Source of the DNA: an uncultured Mediterraneibacter sp.
Lineage (GTDB): Bacteria; Bacillota; Clostridia; Lachnospirales; Lachnospiraceae
Reading direction: 5' to 3'
Assembly: GCA_944376695.1 (NCBI GenBank)
Contig: CALWDM010000001.1
Coordinates: 1 to 64,000, forward strand
Length of the DNA: 64,000 nucleotides
Shown here: positions 34,239 to 44,304 of the stretch, in pieces
How the letters are laid out: every line of letters starts with the position of its first letter
Numbering within the stretch: position 1 is the stretch's first letter
Notes under the pieces: model-generated
Told to the model about the DNA's origin: nothing
Databases searched by the model: none
Seen by the model: only the letters and a program-made list of their open reading frames with translations
Translations under genes and position numbers: made by a program

Positions 34239-35051
34239 ATGAAAAGAAAACTTATCACACTGGCGGCAGGAGTCGCTCTGATTTCAGGACTTGTATCAGG
34301 ATGCGGGGCGGCCGCCTCCGGGGAGAGTGAAAAAGTAATCCGTGTAGGAGCCGGAATCACGCCCCATGCGGAGATACTGGAGACTGTTTCCGATGACCTT
34401 AAGGAGCAGGGATACACGCTTGAGATCGTGGAATATAACGATTATGTGCTTCCAAACACCGCCCTGGAGGATGGGGATCTGGACGCGAACTTTTTCCAGC
34501 ACCAGCCCTACCTGGAGGATTTTAACAAAGAAAACGGAACACATCTGGTGAGCGTGGCAGACGTCCACTTTGAGCCCCTTGGGATCTATGCGGGCAAGAC
34601 GGCAAGTCTGGACGAACTGAAGGAAGGCGCAGTGGTGGCAGTGCCCAACGACACGACCAATGAGGCAAGAGCCCTTCTTCTGCTCCAGCAGGAAGGATTA
34701 ATTAAGTTAAGGGAGGGCGCAGGGCTTCAGGCAACAATACTGGATATTGAGGAAAATCCGCTGAATCTGGAAATTCGGGAGCTGGCTGCAGAGCAGGTGG
34801 CAAGGGCGGTGATCGATGTGGATATAGCCTGTGTTAATGGCAATTATGCCCTGGAGGCAGACCTTGACGAGGCCATTGCCCATGAGGCAGACACTTCTGA
34901 GGCCGCCGAGACATACGCCAACGTGATCGTGGTCCGGGAAGGAAACGAGGATTCTGAGAAAACAAAAGCGCTCGTGGATGCCGTCCTGTCAGAGGAGGTA
35001 AAAACATTTATCAATGAGACTTACAACGGAGCGGTGCTCCCGGTATTCTGA
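34239..35051 (+). CDS. metQ: Methionine-binding lipoprotein
   Basis: 270-residue lipoprotein: signal peptide with lipobox LVSGC (lipid-modified Cys22), then the NlpA/MetQ domain with RVGAGITPHAEILE, the QHQPYLEDFN loop (FFQHQPYL) and AVVAVPNDTTNEARALLLLQ. Captures methionine outside the membrane for MetNI. AGGAGGAATG precedes the ATG. Confidence 0.94.
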   Translation: MKRKLITLAAGVALISGLVSGCGAAASGESEKVIRVGAGITPHAEILETVSDDLKEQGYTLEIVEYNDYVLPNTALEDGDLDANFFQHQPYLEDFNKENGTHLVSVADVHFEPLGIYAGKTASLDELKEGAVVAVPNDTTNEARALLLLQQEGLIKLREGAGLQATILDIEENPLNLEIRELAAEQVARAVIDVDIACVNGNYALEADLDEAIAHEADTSEAAETYANVIVVREGNEDSEKTKALVDAVLSEEVKTFINETYNGAVLPVF

Positions 35052-35161
35052 GCGCCCTGTTGCAGCCTGACAGACAGCGGGGCATGACTTTGCCGGAACA
35101 ACGGCGTGCCTGTATATGCATAAGAAATTTATAAGAAAAAGAAATAAAAATGCAAAAGCAC

Positions 35162-35190
35162 TTGATTTATTTGGAAAAGGGTGTTAAAGT
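35162..35190 (+). promoter_or_regulatory. Promoter of the rimP-nusA-infB operon
   Basis: TTGATT (35162-35167), 17-nt spacer, TAAAGT (35185-35190). Confidence 0.55.
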
Positions 35191-35217
35191 TGCATATAGT
35201 TACATAAGGAACCGGCA

Positions 35218-35245
35218 GAAGAGTGGACGAAAGTTCACTCTTCTT
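35218..35245 (+). promoter_or_regulatory. Leader hairpin upstream of rimP
   Basis: GAAGAGTGGAC-GAAA-GTTCACTCTTC followed by TTT, with a stable GNRA-like loop. Leaders with such stems are known before rimP in other bacteria; here it may be an attenuator or a processing site. Confidence 0.5.
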
Positions 35246-35324
35246 TGCTGGTGCAGGAAACCTCGCAGGAGTGTACCACTATGCCGTTAAAACCGCGGCA
35301 GTAAATAAGGAAAGGAAGTATAGC

Positions 35325-35792
35325 GTGTCGAAGAGAGAAGTGTACGAACAGAAAACAGAAGAACTGTTAGAGCCCATCGTCTCAGCTCTGGGCTTTGAGC
35401 TGGTGGACGTGGAGTATGTCAGGGAGGGCGGGACCTGGTATCTGCGCGCGTATATCGACAAGCCCGGCGGCATCACAGTGGATGACTGTGAAGCGGTCAG
35501 CAGACAGTTCTCGGATATCCTCGATGAGAAGGATTATATCCCGGATTCGTATGTGTTTGAAGTGAGCTCCCCGGGACTCGGGAGGCCGCTTAAGAAGGAG
35601 AAGGACTTCAGGAGAAGCCTGGGCGAAGAGGTGGAGATCCGCACCTACCGGGCCATCGACCGGCAGAAGGAATTCACCGGCATATTGAAAGCATATGATG
35701 AAAATACTGTTACCATCGCATACGAAGATGACACGGAACAGACATTTGAGAGGGCGGACATCGCCCTGATCCGTCTGGCTTTGGATTTTTAA
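35325..35792 (+). CDS. rimP: Ribosome maturation factor RimP
   Basis: 155-residue factor for 30S subunit maturation. Matches RimP: LLEPIVSALGFELVDVEYVREGGTWYLRAYIDKPGGITVDDCEAVSR and FEVSSPGLGRPLKKEKDF. GTG at 35325 fits the family length and follows AAAGGAAG; the frame upstream to 35223 runs through the leader hairpin and is not counted. First gene of the long nusA-infB operon. Confidence 0.93.
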   Translation: MSKREVYEQKTEELLEPIVSALGFELVDVEYVREGGTWYLRAYIDKPGGITVDDCEAVSRQFSDILDEKDYIPDSYVFEVSSPGLGRPLKKEKDFRRSLGEEVEIRTYRAIDRQKEFTGILKAYDENTVTIAYEDDTEQTFERADIALIRLALDF

Positions 35793-35813
35793 TATTTAGG
35801 AGGAAGGAAAAAA

Positions 35814-37052
35814 ATGAACACAGAGTTAATGGAAGCGTTGACGATCCTTGAGAAAGAGAAGAACATCAGCAGAGATGTGATGATGGACGCCATCGAGAAT
35901 TCACTGATCAGCGCCTGCAAGAACCATTTCGGAACAGCGGAGAATATCAAGGTCATCATGGACAGAGAGACATGTGATTATGCGGTGTATGCAGAGAAGA
36001 AAGTCGTTGAGGAAGTGACAGAGCCTGCGCTGGAGATCAGTCTTGAAGATGCGGAAAAGATCGACTCCGCGCTCCAGATCGGAGATGTGGCTCAGATCCC
36101 GGTCCAGTCCAAAGAATTCGGGCGCATCGCCACACAGAATGCGAAGAACCTGATCCTCCAGAAGATCCGCGAGGAAGAGAGAAAAGTTGTATTTGACCAG
36201 TATTTTGAGAAAGAGAAGGATATCGTCACCGGTATCGTCCAGCGCTATGCAGGGAAAAATATCAGCATCAATCTTGGGAGGGCCGACGCAATGCTCACGG
36301 AGAATGAGCAGGTGAAAGGCGAGACATTCAAGCCTACGGAGCGCATCAAACTGTACGTGGTGGAAGTGAAGAATACGCCGAAGGGACCGAAGATCCTTGT
36401 ATCCCGCACGCATCCGGAACTGGTGAAACGTCTCTTTGAAGCAGAGGTCGCTGAAGTGAGGGAAGGCATTGTGGAGATTAAGAGCATTGCCCGCGAAGCA
36501 GGATCCCGTACAAAGATGGCAGTGTGGTCCAATGACCCGGACGTGGATCCGGTGGGCGCATGTGTCGGAATGAACGGAGCCAGGGTGAACGCAGTAGTCC
36601 AGGAGCTGCGCGGTGAGAAGATCGATATTATCAACTGGGATGAGAACCCGGCGCTTCTGATCGAAAATGCGCTGAGTCCGGCGAAGGTCATTTCCGTAAT
36701 GGCAGACCCGGAGGAGAAAGTCGCAAGCGTGATCGTACCTGATTATCAGCTCTCTCTCGCGATCGGAAAAGAAGGACAGAACGCAAGGCTGGCGGCGCGC
36801 CTTACCGGATACAAGATCGATATCAAGAGCGAGACTCAGGCGATCGAGGCGGGAGACCTTCCGGAAAATTACATGGAGCAGATGGGACTCATGGGAGAGG
36901 AAGGCTACACCGGCGACTATGAGTATGCTGGGGAAGGCGCTTATGACGGCTATGACGAAGATTATGACTACGTCGGATATGGCGGGGACTACGAGGAGCC
37001 GGACGGACAGGATGAGCCGGACGGGATCGAGCTCGTCGAGACAGAGAACTAA
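35814..37052 (+). CDS. nusA: Transcription termination/antitermination factor NusA
   Basis: 412-residue RNA polymerase-binding factor: N-terminal domain (1-125), S1 domain (about 135-200, EKDIVTGIVQRYAGKNISINLG), KH1 and KH2 (about 205-350, DPVGACVGMNGARVNAV and AIGKEGQNARLAARLTG). The last about 60 residues are acidic and rich in tyrosine and glycine (YEYAGEGAYDGYDEDYDYVG). AGGAGGAAGG precedes the ATG. Confidence 0.95.
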   Translation: MNTELMEALTILEKEKNISRDVMMDAIENSLISACKNHFGTAENIKVIMDRETCDYAVYAEKKVVEEVTEPALEISLEDAEKIDSALQIGDVAQIPVQSKEFGRIATQNAKNLILQKIREEERKVVFDQYFEKEKDIVTGIVQRYAGKNISINLGRADAMLTENEQVKGETFKPTERIKLYVVEVKNTPKGPKILVSRTHPELVKRLFEAEVAEVREGIVEIKSIAREAGSRTKMAVWSNDPDVDPVGACVGMNGARVNAVVQELRGEKIDIINWDENPALLIENALSPAKVISVMADPEEKVASVIVPDYQLSLAIGKEGQNARLAARLTGYKIDIKSETQAIEAGDLPENYMEQMGLMGEEGYTGDYEYAGEGAYDGYDEDYDYVGYGGDYEEPDGQDEPDGIELVETEN

Positions 37053-37078
37053 GCAAGAGTCTGAAGGAGTGGAATCAT

Positions 37079-37354
37079 TTGGCAGTAAAGAAAAAAATCC
37101 CGATGAGGAAATGTGTGGGCTGCGGCGAGATGAAGCCTAAGAAAGAGCTGATGCGGATCCTGCGCACTGAGGAAGGCGGTTTTGTCGTAGACGCGGAAGG
37201 AAAGAAAAACGGACGCGGAGCCTACCTGTGCAGGTCTGTGGAATGTTTCCGGAAGGCGGCAAAGAGCAGAGGCCTGGAGCGTTCTTTTAAACAGGAGATC
37301 CCCCGGGAGGTATACGAGAGACTGGAAAAGGAGATGGGCGAGATTGGCGAATAG
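37079..37354 (+). CDS. ylxR: YlxR family RNA-binding protein (RnpM)
   Basis: 91-residue basic protein with the family signature IPMRKCVGCGEMKPKKELMRI and GRGAYLCRSVEC. Such proteins bind RNA and are reported to modulate RNase P. The start is TTG at 37079, nine bases after AAGGAG; an internal ATG at 37103 would lose the first conserved residues. Overlaps ylxQ by 11 bp. Confidence 0.88.
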   Translation: MAVKKKIPMRKCVGCGEMKPKKELMRILRTEEGGFVVDAEGKKNGRGAYLCRSVECFRKAAKSRGLERSFKQEIPREVYERLEKEMGEIGE

Positions 37355-37676
37355 AGATAAGGTCCTGTCACTGATCGGACTCTCGATGAAGGCAGGGAGA
37401 TGCATAAGCGGCGAGATGATGACGGAGAATGAGACGAAGTCAGGAAAAGCAAAGCTTGTGATCGTAGCGTCTGACGCATCGGAGAACACGAAGAAGAAAT
37501 TTCGGGATATGTGTAAATTTTACAGAGTTCCAATTTGTTTTTACGGAGATAAAGATACCTTAGGGCATGCAATGGGAAAGGAATTCCGTGCATCTCTGGC
37601 GATATTGGACGAAGGATTTGCAGACGGGATTCTAAAAGAGCTTAAAAACCGAGAGGATATTGCATATAGGAGGTAG
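37344..37676 (+). CDS. ylxQ: L7Ae/L30e-type ribosomal protein (YlxQ)
   Basis: 110-residue kink-turn RNA-binding-type protein. Opens MANRDKVLSLIGLSMKAGRCISGEMMTE (start codon TTG 37344, after AAGGAG), with AKLVIVASDASENTKKKF in the core. Sits between ylxR and infB as in most Firmicutes. Overlaps ylxR; infB follows after 7 bp. Confidence 0.88.
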   Translation: MANRDKVLSLIGLSMKAGRCISGEMMTENETKSGKAKLVIVASDASENTKKKFRDMCKFYRVPICFYGDKDTLGHAMGKEFRASLAILDEGFADGILKELKNREDIAYRR

Positions 37677-37683
37677 TTGAAAT

Positions 37684-40467
37684 ATGACGAAAATGAGGGT
37701 ACATGAGCTTGCGAAAGAACTTGGAATAGAAAATAAGGAACTCATTGAGCTCCTGCAGAAGAAAAATATAGACGTGAAAAATCATATGAGCTCCCTGGAA
37801 GACAGCGTGGCGGAAGAGATCCGCGCAGAGCATTCCGGGAAGAAAGCGGCGAAGCAGGAGCCGAAAAAGGAAGAAGAGGCAAAGACGGACGGTGTGAAAG
37901 CGGAGTCTGCCGATACAAAGGAGGCGGCGCCGAAGAAGAAAAATCTGGCCTTTGTCATCCGTCCTCAGAATTCCCGTGACAGCCGCCGCATCCAGGGCAG
38001 CCGTCCGGCGCAGCAGCATCCTGCCCGATCAGGGCAGCCGGGAAGCCGTCCGGCGCAGGGGGGGCGTCCGGCACAGGGAGCGCGCCCGGTACAGTCTGGG
38101 GGCCGTCCTGCACAGGGAGCACGCCCGGCAGGCGAGGGAAGAACAGTGGGAGACCGCCCGAATCAGGGAAGTCGTCCGATCCAGGGAAGCCGCCCGGCAC
38201 AGACGGGATCCCGTCTGTCCGGAGACGGAAAAGTATCCGGAGACCGCCCGTCCCGTTCAGACAGACCGGCACAGAGCCGCCCCACAGGCGAGGGAAGACC
38301 GGCAGGAGAGCGTTCGGTTCGCCCGGAGAAACCAGGACAGGGCCGCCCCACAGGCGAAGGAAGGCCATCCGGAGACCGCCTGTCACGTCCAGACAAACCT
38401 CTGGGCAGCCGCTCTTTCAGTGAAGGAAAACAGAGCCGTCCGGAGAAGGGCGAGAGAGGCGGCCGTGATCAGAGACAGGGCGGGGCTGTCAGAGGAGAAC
38501 GAAGAGAACCCCGCAGGGACGATATGACCGCGCCAATCGTGGAACAGCAGAAGAGCCAGAGAAATAAGGCGAAAGATAAAGAGCGCGACAACAGGAAGAA
38601 AGAATACAGAGACGAGGCGTTCGACGGAAAAGGCAAGAAGGCAAGAAAGCAGAAACAGGTGGCAGAGGCGAAGAAGCCGCAGCAGAAGCAGGAGGAAAAG
38701 AAAGAGGAGAAGATCAGACAGATCGTGATCCCGGAAGTCCTGACGATCAAAGAGCTTGCGGATAAGATGAAGGTCGTGCCGTCCGTGATCGTGAAGAAGC
38801 TCTTCATGCAGGGCAAAGTCGTGACAGTGAACCAGGAGATCGACTTTGACACAGCAGAGGAGATCGCAATGGAATTTGAGGTCCTCTGCGAGAAAGAGGA
38901 AGTCGTAGATGTGATCGAGGAGCTCTTAAAAGAGGATGAGGAAGACGAAAGCACTATGGTGAAACGTCCTCCCGTCGTCTGCGTCATGGGCCATGTGGAT
39001 CACGGCAAGACATCCCTGCTGGATGCGATCCGTCATTCTAATGTGACTGACCGGGAGGCAGGCGGTATCACTCAGCATATCGGCGCTTATGTGGTGGAGG
39101 TCAACGGGGAGAAGATTACCTTCCTGGATACGCCGGGACACGAGGCGTTTACGGCGATGCGTATGCGCGGGGCAAACTCCACGGATATCGCGATCCTTGT
39201 AGTCGCTGCGGACGACGGCGTGATGCCGCAGACCGTGGAAGCGATCAACCATGCGAAAGCGGCAGGGGTCGAGATCATCGTGGCAATCAACAAGGTCGAT
39301 AAGCCCAGCGCGAACATTGAGCGCGTGAAACAGGAGCTGACAGAGTATGAGCTGATCCCGGAGGACTGGGGCGGAAGCACAATCTTTGTCCCCGTGTCCG
39401 CGCACACAAAGGAAGGGATCCCGGAACTGCTTGAGATGATTCTTCTTACAGCAGAGGTAATGGAACTCAAGGCGAACCCGAACCGCGCGGCAAGAGGACT
39501 TGTGATAGAGGCGGAGCTGGATAAAGGAAAAGGTTCTGTCGCAACAGTTCTCGTACAGAAGGGAACGCTCCATGTGGGTGACGCCATCGCGGCGGGCAGC
39601 GCGCATGGACGTGTCCGCGCGATGATGGACGACAGGGGAAGGCGTGTCAAAGAGGCAGGACCGTCCCAGCCGGTGGAGATCCTCGGCCTGAACGATGTTC
39701 CGAATGCCGGTGAAGTATTTGTGGGATGTGATTCGGAGAAGGAAGCGAGAAACTTCGCTGAGACCTTTATCGCACAGAATAAGGTGAAGCTTCTGGATGA
39801 GACGAAGTCCAGGATGTCCCTTGACGATCTGTTCAGCCAGATCCAGGAAGGCAATTTAAAAGAGCTCAATATCGTCGTAAAGGCAGACGTACAGGGTTCA
39901 GTGGAAGCGCTCAGGCAGAGCCTCCTGAAGCTGTCTAATGATGAGGTCGTAGTTAAGGTGATCCACGGAGGCGTGGGCGCGATCAATGAATCCGACGTGA
40001 TCCTGGCGTCCGCTTCCAATGCTATCATTATCGGCTTCAACGTGCGTCCGGATGCGACCGCAAAGGACATTGCGGACAGAGAGGGCGTTGACCTGCGGCT
40101 TTACAGAGTCATCTACAACGCGATCGAGGATGTGGAAGCAGCTATGAAGGGTATGCTTGACCCGATCTTTGAGGAGAAAGTGCTGGGACACGCGGAAGTG
40201 CGCCAGACATTCAAGGCTTCAGGAGTTGGTACGATTGCGGGCGCTTATGTAAAGGACGGTATCTTCGAGAGGAATTGTTCTGTCCGGCTGATCCGCGACG
40301 GCATTGTTGTATTCGACGGACCGCTTGCATCTCTGAAGCGTTTCAAAGACGATGTGAAGGAAGTAAGGGCCGGATACGAGTGCGGTTTTGTGTTTGAGAA
40401 TTATAACGACATCAAAGAAGGCGACGAGGTCGAGGCTTACAAGATGGTCGAGGCCGAGAGAAAGTAA
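37684..40467 (+). CDS. infB: Translation initiation factor IF-2
   Basis: 927-residue GTPase placing initiator tRNA on the 30S subunit. N-terminal IF2_N helix (2-52, [21 protein letters not shown]), then a long basic low-complexity region (about 95-320) built from repeats such as [14 protein letters not shown] and GDRPSRSD, a second IF2_N (about 355-405), the G domain with [12 protein letters not shown] (about 436) and NKVD, and beta-barrel domains to the end. Full length; long N-terminal spacer. AGGAGGTAGTTG precedes the ATG. Confidence 0.96.
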   Translation: MTKMRVHELAKELGIENKELIELLQKKNIDVKNHMSSLEDSVAEEIRAEHSGKKAAKQEPKKEEEAKTDGVKAESADTKEAAPKKKNLAFVIRPQNSRDSRRIQGSRPAQQHPARSGQPGSRPAQGGRPAQGARPVQSGGRPAQGARPAGEGRTVGDRPNQGSRPIQGSRPAQTGSRLSGDGKVSGDRPSRSDRPAQSRPTGEGRPAGERSVRPEKPGQGRPTGEGRPSGDRLSRPDKPLGSRSFSEGKQSRPEKGERGGRDQRQGGAVRGERREPRRDDMTAPIVEQQKSQRNKAKDKERDNRKKEYRDEAFDGKGKKARKQKQVAEAKKPQQKQEEKKEEKIRQIVIPEVLTIKELADKMKVVPSVIVKKLFMQGKVVTVNQEIDFDTAEEIAMEFEVLCEKEEVVDVIEELLKEDEEDESTMVKRPPVVCVMGHVDHGKTSLLDAIRHSNVTDREAGGITQHIGAYVVEVNGEKITFLDTPGHEAFTAMRMRGANSTDIAILVVAADDGVMPQTVEAINHAKAAGVEIIVAINKVDKPSANIERVKQELTEYELIPEDWGGSTIFVPVSAHTKEGIPELLEMILLTAEVMELKANPNRAARGLVIEAELDKGKGSVATVLVQKGTLHVGDAIAAGSAHGRVRAMMDDRGRRVKEAGPSQPVEILGLNDVPNAGEVFVGCDSEKEARNFAETFIAQNKVKLLDETKSRMSLDDLFSQIQEGNLKELNIVVKADVQGSVEALRQSLLKLSNDEVVVKVIHGGVGAINESDVILASASNAIIIGFNVRPDATAKDIADREGVDLRLYRVIYNAIEDVEAAMKGMLDPIFEEKVLGHAEVRQTFKASGVGTIAGAYVKDGIFERNCSVRLIRDGIVVFDGPLASLKRFKDDVKEVRAGYECGFVFENYNDIKEGDEVEAYKMVEAERK

Positions 40468-40493
40468 GCTTTTGTAAGAGAGAAGGAGCGGCG

Positions 40494-40868
40494 ATGAGAA
40501 AAAACAGTATCAAAAACACACGAGTAAATGCTGAGGTGCAGAGAGAACTGAGCAATATCCTGCGCGAAGGGATCAAAGATCCCAGGGTGGCGCCAATGAC
40601 TTCCGTGGTTGCTGTCGAAGTGGCTCCGGATTTAAAGACATGCAAAGCCTATATCAGCGTCCTGGGCGACGAAAAGGCACAGCAGGATACACTGAAGGGA
40701 CTTACAAGCGCGGAGGGATATATCCGCCGCGAGCTGGCCCGCACAGTCAATATGCGCAATACCCCGGAGATCCGGTTTATCCTGGACCAGTCCATTGAAT
40801 ATGGAGTAAATATCAGCAGAAAGATCGATGAAGTGACAGGGAATTCAGAGAATGGAGCTGAAGATTAA
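40494..40868 (+). CDS. rbfA: 30S ribosome-binding factor A
   Basis: 124-residue KH-type factor for 16S rRNA 5' end maturation. Family pattern: NTRVNAEVQRELSNILREGIKDPRVAPMTSVVAVEVAPDLKTCKAYISVLG, then PEIRFILDQSIEYG. GAGAAGGAGCGGC precedes the ATG. Runs directly into nrnA. Confidence 0.94.
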   Translation: MRKNSIKNTRVNAEVQRELSNILREGIKDPRVAPMTSVVAVEVAPDLKTCKAYISVLGDEKAQQDTLKGLTSAEGYIRRELARTVNMRNTPEIRFILDQSIEYGVNISRKIDEVTGNSENGAED

Positions 40869-40869
40869 T

Positions 40870-41853
40870 ATGACGATTGTATTAGAAGATATCTTAAAAG
40901 ACAGACGCAGCGTCGCACTGGGCGGGCATGTCCGCCCGGACGGCGACTGTGTCGGATCCTGTTTGGGACTGTACCTTTACCTGAAAGAACAGTTCCCCCA
41001 CATACATACGGATGTCTATCTGGAAGATGTGCCGGAGGCTTACCGGAGGATCAGCGGTACGGATGAAGTGAAGACGAAGCTTCCTGAGGGGGCGGAGCCG
41101 TACGATCTTTTTATCTGCCTGGACTGTGGGGACATAAAGCGTCTTGGCTTTTCAGAGCCTTTGTTTGAAACTGCCGCAGAGACGCTGTGCATTGATCATC
41201 ATATCAGCAATGAGGAGTTTGCCGTCCATAATTACATTGTTCCTGACGCCAGCTCTACATCAGAGCTGGTCTTTAAGCTGATGGACAGAGAAAAGATCAG
41301 TAAATCTGTGGCGGAAGCGCTCTACATGGGCATTGTGCATGATACCGGTGTGTTCCAGTATTCCTGCACCTCTCCGGAGACGATGGAGATTGCTGCGGAA
41401 CTGATGAGAAAAGGGATCAATGGCAGCGAAATCATAGAAAAGACTTATTATGAAAAGACTTACATCCAAAATCAGATTTTAGGCAGAGCCCTTCTGGAGA
41501 GTATGCTTATCATGGATAAACAGTGTATCGTGTCGGTTATCCGCCGGCGCTCCATGAGGTTCTTTCAGGCTCAGCCGTCGGATCTTGAGGGCATTGTGAG
41601 CCAGCTTCGTCAGACAAAGGGCGTGGAAGTGGCGATCTTTCTTCATGAGATCGAGCCCCGGAAATTTAAAGTCAGCCTGCGCTCAAAGGGCGTAGTGGAC
41701 GTAAGCGTGATTGCGAAACATTTTGGGGGCGGCGGACATGTGCGCGCGGCAGGCGTCATGATGAGCGGTTCAAGTCACGATGTGATCAACAACATTACAG
41801 CCCGGATCGCGCTGCAGCTTGATCACAGCGGCAGCGTATCACCGCAGGAATAG
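40870..41853 (+). CDS. nrnA: DHH-family phosphoesterase NrnA (oligoribonuclease/pAp phosphatase)
   Basis: 327-residue DHH/DHHA1 enzyme that degrades nano-RNA and pAp. Seen: HVRPDGDCVGS (metal-binding), FICLDCGD, CIDHHISN (the DHH motif), a second metal site GIVHDTGVFQYS and C-terminal GGGGHVRAAG. ATG 40870 gives the usual distance to HVRPDGD; an in-frame ATG at 40852 overlapping rbfA is the alternative. Usual operon position between rbfA and truB. Confidence 0.9.
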   Translation: MTIVLEDILKDRRSVALGGHVRPDGDCVGSCLGLYLYLKEQFPHIHTDVYLEDVPEAYRRISGTDEVKTKLPEGAEPYDLFICLDCGDIKRLGFSEPLFETAAETLCIDHHISNEEFAVHNYIVPDASSTSELVFKLMDREKISKSVAEALYMGIVHDTGVFQYSCTSPETMEIAAELMRKGINGSEIIEKTYYEKTYIQNQILGRALLESMLIMDKQCIVSVIRRRSMRFFQAQPSDLEGIVSQLRQTKGVEVAIFLHEIEPRKFKVSLRSKGVVDVSVIAKHFGGGGHVRAAGVMMSGSSHDVINNITARIALQLDHSGSVSPQE

Positions 41854-41873
41854 AGAATTGGCAGGATGAGAAG

Positions 41874-42857
41874 ATGATCAATGGTATTCTGAATATTTAT
41901 AAAGAAAAAGGATGGACTTCCCATGATGTGGTTGCCCGGCTGAGGGGCATTGTGGGACAGAAAAAGATCGGACACACAGGCACCCTTGATCCCGAAGCGG
42001 AGGGGGTGCTTCCTGTCTGTCTGGGAAGAGCGACAAAAGTATGTGGCACGCTCACGGATAAAGACAAGACCTATGAGACTGTCCTCCTGCTCGGAAAGAC
42101 GACAGACACCCAGGACATGACGGGAAAAGTCCTGACTGAACGTCCTCCGGACGATGTCACGGAAGCAGAAGCTGTGGACTGCATCAGGAGTTTTATCGGA
42201 GAATATGATCAGCTCCCGCCCATGTATTCTGCGCTGAAGGTGAAGGGACGGAAACTCTGTGAGCTGGCAAGAGAAGGGAAGACCGTGGAACGGAGAAGCC
42301 GGAAAGTATTTATCTACGATATCCGGATCATCGAGATCAGTCTTCCACGTATCCGAATGGAAGTAAAGTGCTCAAAAGGCACTTATATCCGAACTCTCTG
42401 CCATGATATCGGAGAAAAACTGGGCGTCGGAGGATGTATGGAAGCCCTGCTCCGCAACAGAGCGGGAAGCTTCTGCGTGAAAGACAGTCTGAGACTGGCG
42501 GAGGTGGAGGACTGTGTGAACCGCGGTAATTTATCACAGCTCCTGCTGCCGCTGGACAGCGTGTTTTCGGATTTGAGATATCTGATATTAAAAGACGACT
42601 CGGTTTCTCTCGGATATAACGGAAATCCTTTTTACTGGAAGCATGTGATACGGCTGCCAATCGGAACAGATACTATAGACAGTTCCTCTGATGCCGGAAC
42701 AGAACGGGGCAATGGAGAGCGGTTCCGTGTATATGACGGGGCGCGCCGGTTTATCGGCGTCTATCAGTACGAGGCGGAACGGGGACGGTTCCGGCCGGAG
42801 AAGATGTTCCTGGACCCGGATGAACTCAGAACAGGAAGAACAGAAAAGAAGGGCTGA
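41874..42857 (+). CDS. truB: tRNA pseudouridine(55) synthase
   Basis: 327-residue enzyme making pseudouridine 55 in the tRNA T-loop. The catalytic motif GHTGTLDPEAEGVLPV holds Asp39, with MINGILNIYKEKGWTSHDVV at the start and KGTYIRTLCHDIGEKLG later. The C-terminal part (about 235-327) is longer than in minimal TruB. The ribF start follows 10 bp after its stop. Confidence 0.95.
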   Translation: MINGILNIYKEKGWTSHDVVARLRGIVGQKKIGHTGTLDPEAEGVLPVCLGRATKVCGTLTDKDKTYETVLLLGKTTDTQDMTGKVLTERPPDDVTEAEAVDCIRSFIGEYDQLPPMYSALKVKGRKLCELAREGKTVERRSRKVFIYDIRIIEISLPRIRMEVKCSKGTYIRTLCHDIGEKLGVGGCMEALLRNRAGSFCVKDSLRLAEVEDCVNRGNLSQLLLPLDSVFSDLRYLILKDDSVSLGYNGNPFYWKHVIRLPIGTDTIDSSSDAGTERGNGERFRVYDGARRFIGVYQYEAERGRFRPEKMFLDPDELRTGRTEKKG

Positions 42858-42867
42858 TGAGACAGAT

Positions 42868-43758
42868 ATGGAATATATAACAGACATTGAAGCTTATCAC
42901 GGGACGAAAAAGACGGCAGTGACAATGGGAAAATTCGACGGGCTGCACAGAGGACACCAGAAACTGGTGGACAGAATCAGGAGCTGCGCCTCGGCGGACT
43001 GTGACAGTGTACTCTGCGCCTTTGATATGCACAGGGAGTCTATCATGACGAACCGGGAGCGCAGGGAGCGCCTGGACGGGAAGATCGACTGGCTGATCGA
43101 CTGCCCATTTACAGAGTCGCTAAGGAATATGGAAGCAGAAGACTTTATCCGGGATATTCTGTGCGGGAAATTAAACGCCGCCCATGTAGTTGCAGGCAGG
43201 GACTTTGTCTTCGGATACAATAAGCGCGGAAGCGTGGAGATGCTGGAAAAATATGCCCCCCAATATGGCTATACCGTAGAAGTGGTGGAAAAGGAAAGGT
43301 ACGGGGATATGATTATCAGCAGCACCTGTATCCGGGACGCCCTTGCTCAGGGGGACGTCCGGCTTGCGGAGCGGCTCCTGGGCTATCCGTATGAACTGAC
43401 CGGTCCTGTCCGGTATGGGAAACAGCTCGGACGGACACTGGGATTTCCAACCATGAACATTGAGCCTGAGGCGCAGAAACTCCTTCCCCGGTACGGAGTC
43501 TATGCCTGCCGGGTAAAGATCGACGGAAAATGGTACAACGGCGTGGGAAACGCCGGGGTCAAGCCGACAGTTGCGGATGAGTGCAGAAGGCTTTTTGAAG
43601 TATATGTCTATGGATATGAAGGCGACGCTTACGGGAAAGAAGTGACGGTCCGGTTCTGCGGATTTGAACGCCCGGAGGTGAAATTTGGCTCTGTGGAAGA
43701 ATTAAGAGAGCAGGTTATGAAGGACATGCAGTACGGGATCGATTTCTTCAGAAGCTGA
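42868..43758 (+). CDS. ribF: Bifunctional riboflavin kinase/FAD synthetase
   Basis: 296-residue enzyme converting riboflavin to FMN and FAD. N-terminal nucleotidyltransferase domain with TMGKFDGLHRGHQKLVDRI and ISSTCIRDAL; C-terminal kinase domain with LGRTLGFPTMNIE, YGVYACRV and GNAGVKPTV. ATG 42868 gives the usual N-terminus; the open frame upstream overlaps truB and is a shadow. Only a weak site precedes it, consistent with coupling to truB. Confidence 0.94.
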   Translation: MEYITDIEAYHGTKKTAVTMGKFDGLHRGHQKLVDRIRSCASADCDSVLCAFDMHRESIMTNRERRERLDGKIDWLIDCPFTESLRNMEAEDFIRDILCGKLNAAHVVAGRDFVFGYNKRGSVEMLEKYAPQYGYTVEVVEKERYGDMIISSTCIRDALAQGDVRLAERLLGYPYELTGPVRYGKQLGRTLGFPTMNIEPEAQKLLPRYGVYACRVKIDGKWYNGVGNAGVKPTVADECRRLFEVYVYGYEGDAYGKEVTVRFCGFERPEVKFGSVEELREQVMKDMQYGIDFFRS

Positions 43759-43808
43759 CATACAGTCATTCCAGTTTTCTGTCATAATTCCTGTCATTTA
43801 AAATTTGC

Positions 43809-43837
43809 TTTACAACCGCAGTGGGCTGTGCTATACT
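43809..43837 (+). promoter_or_regulatory. SigA promoter of rpsO
   Basis: TTTACA (43809-43814), 17-nt spacer, TATACT (43832-43837). The roughly 95-nt leader may hold the S15 autoregulatory fold, which I cannot define by eye. Confidence 0.75.
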
Positions 43838-43939
43838 GGCTGAGGTTACACAATCAGCCGGCGTTCGGTGATCGGAATACTCCAGCCATCGCTTAATGCC
43901 AGGCGGTTTACCAGAGTTTATTTAAGGAGGAGACAAAGC

Positions 43940-44206
43940 ATGATCGCAAAAGACAAGAAACAGGCAATCATCAAAGAGTATGGAAGAAGCGAGGGCGACA
44001 CAGGTTCACCGGAGGTACAGGTGGCGATCCTGACAGCAAGGATCAATGAGCTTACAGAGCATTTCAAGGCGAACCCGAAGGATCACCACTCAAGAAGAGG
44101 ACTTCTTAAAATGGTAGGTCAGAGAAGAGGACTTCTTGCATACCTTAAAAAAGTGGATATCGAGAGATATCGTTCCCTGATCGAGAGACTCGGACTGAGA
44201 AAATAA
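43940..44206 (+). CDS. rpsO: 30S ribosomal protein S15
   Basis: 88-residue 16S rRNA-binding protein: [30 protein letters not shown], then [22 protein letters not shown] and [17 protein letters not shown] 43940 follows AAGGAGGAGAC. Own promoter and strong terminator make it a single unit. Confidence 0.97.
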   Translation: MIAKDKKQAIIKEYGRSEGDTGSPEVQVAILTARINELTEHFKANPKDHHSRRGLLKMVGQRRGLLAYLKKVDIERYRSLIERLGLRK

Positions 44207-44237
44207 TCCGGGAACTGTCAGTCAATGGGATAAAGAG

Positions 44238-44283
44238 GGCGCTGCCCTGCGGATGGATGTTCATCCGCAGGCAGCGCCTTTTT
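44238..44283 (+). terminator. Strong terminator after rpsO
   Basis: About 17-bp GC-rich stem (44238-44255, 44262-44278) followed by TTTTT; converges with the AraC gene. Confidence 0.92.
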
Positions 44284-44304
44284 AGATTCCGGACCGGCGC
44301 TCCG

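Noticed and set aside
37952..38527. Overlapping arginine-rich ORFs in the infB N-terminal region
   Set aside because: Shadow frames created by the GC-rich repeat codons of IF-2.
42691..42867. Extended RibF start overlapping truB
   Set aside because: The extra residues are low-complexity shadow sequence of truB; family N-terminus fits ATG 42868.
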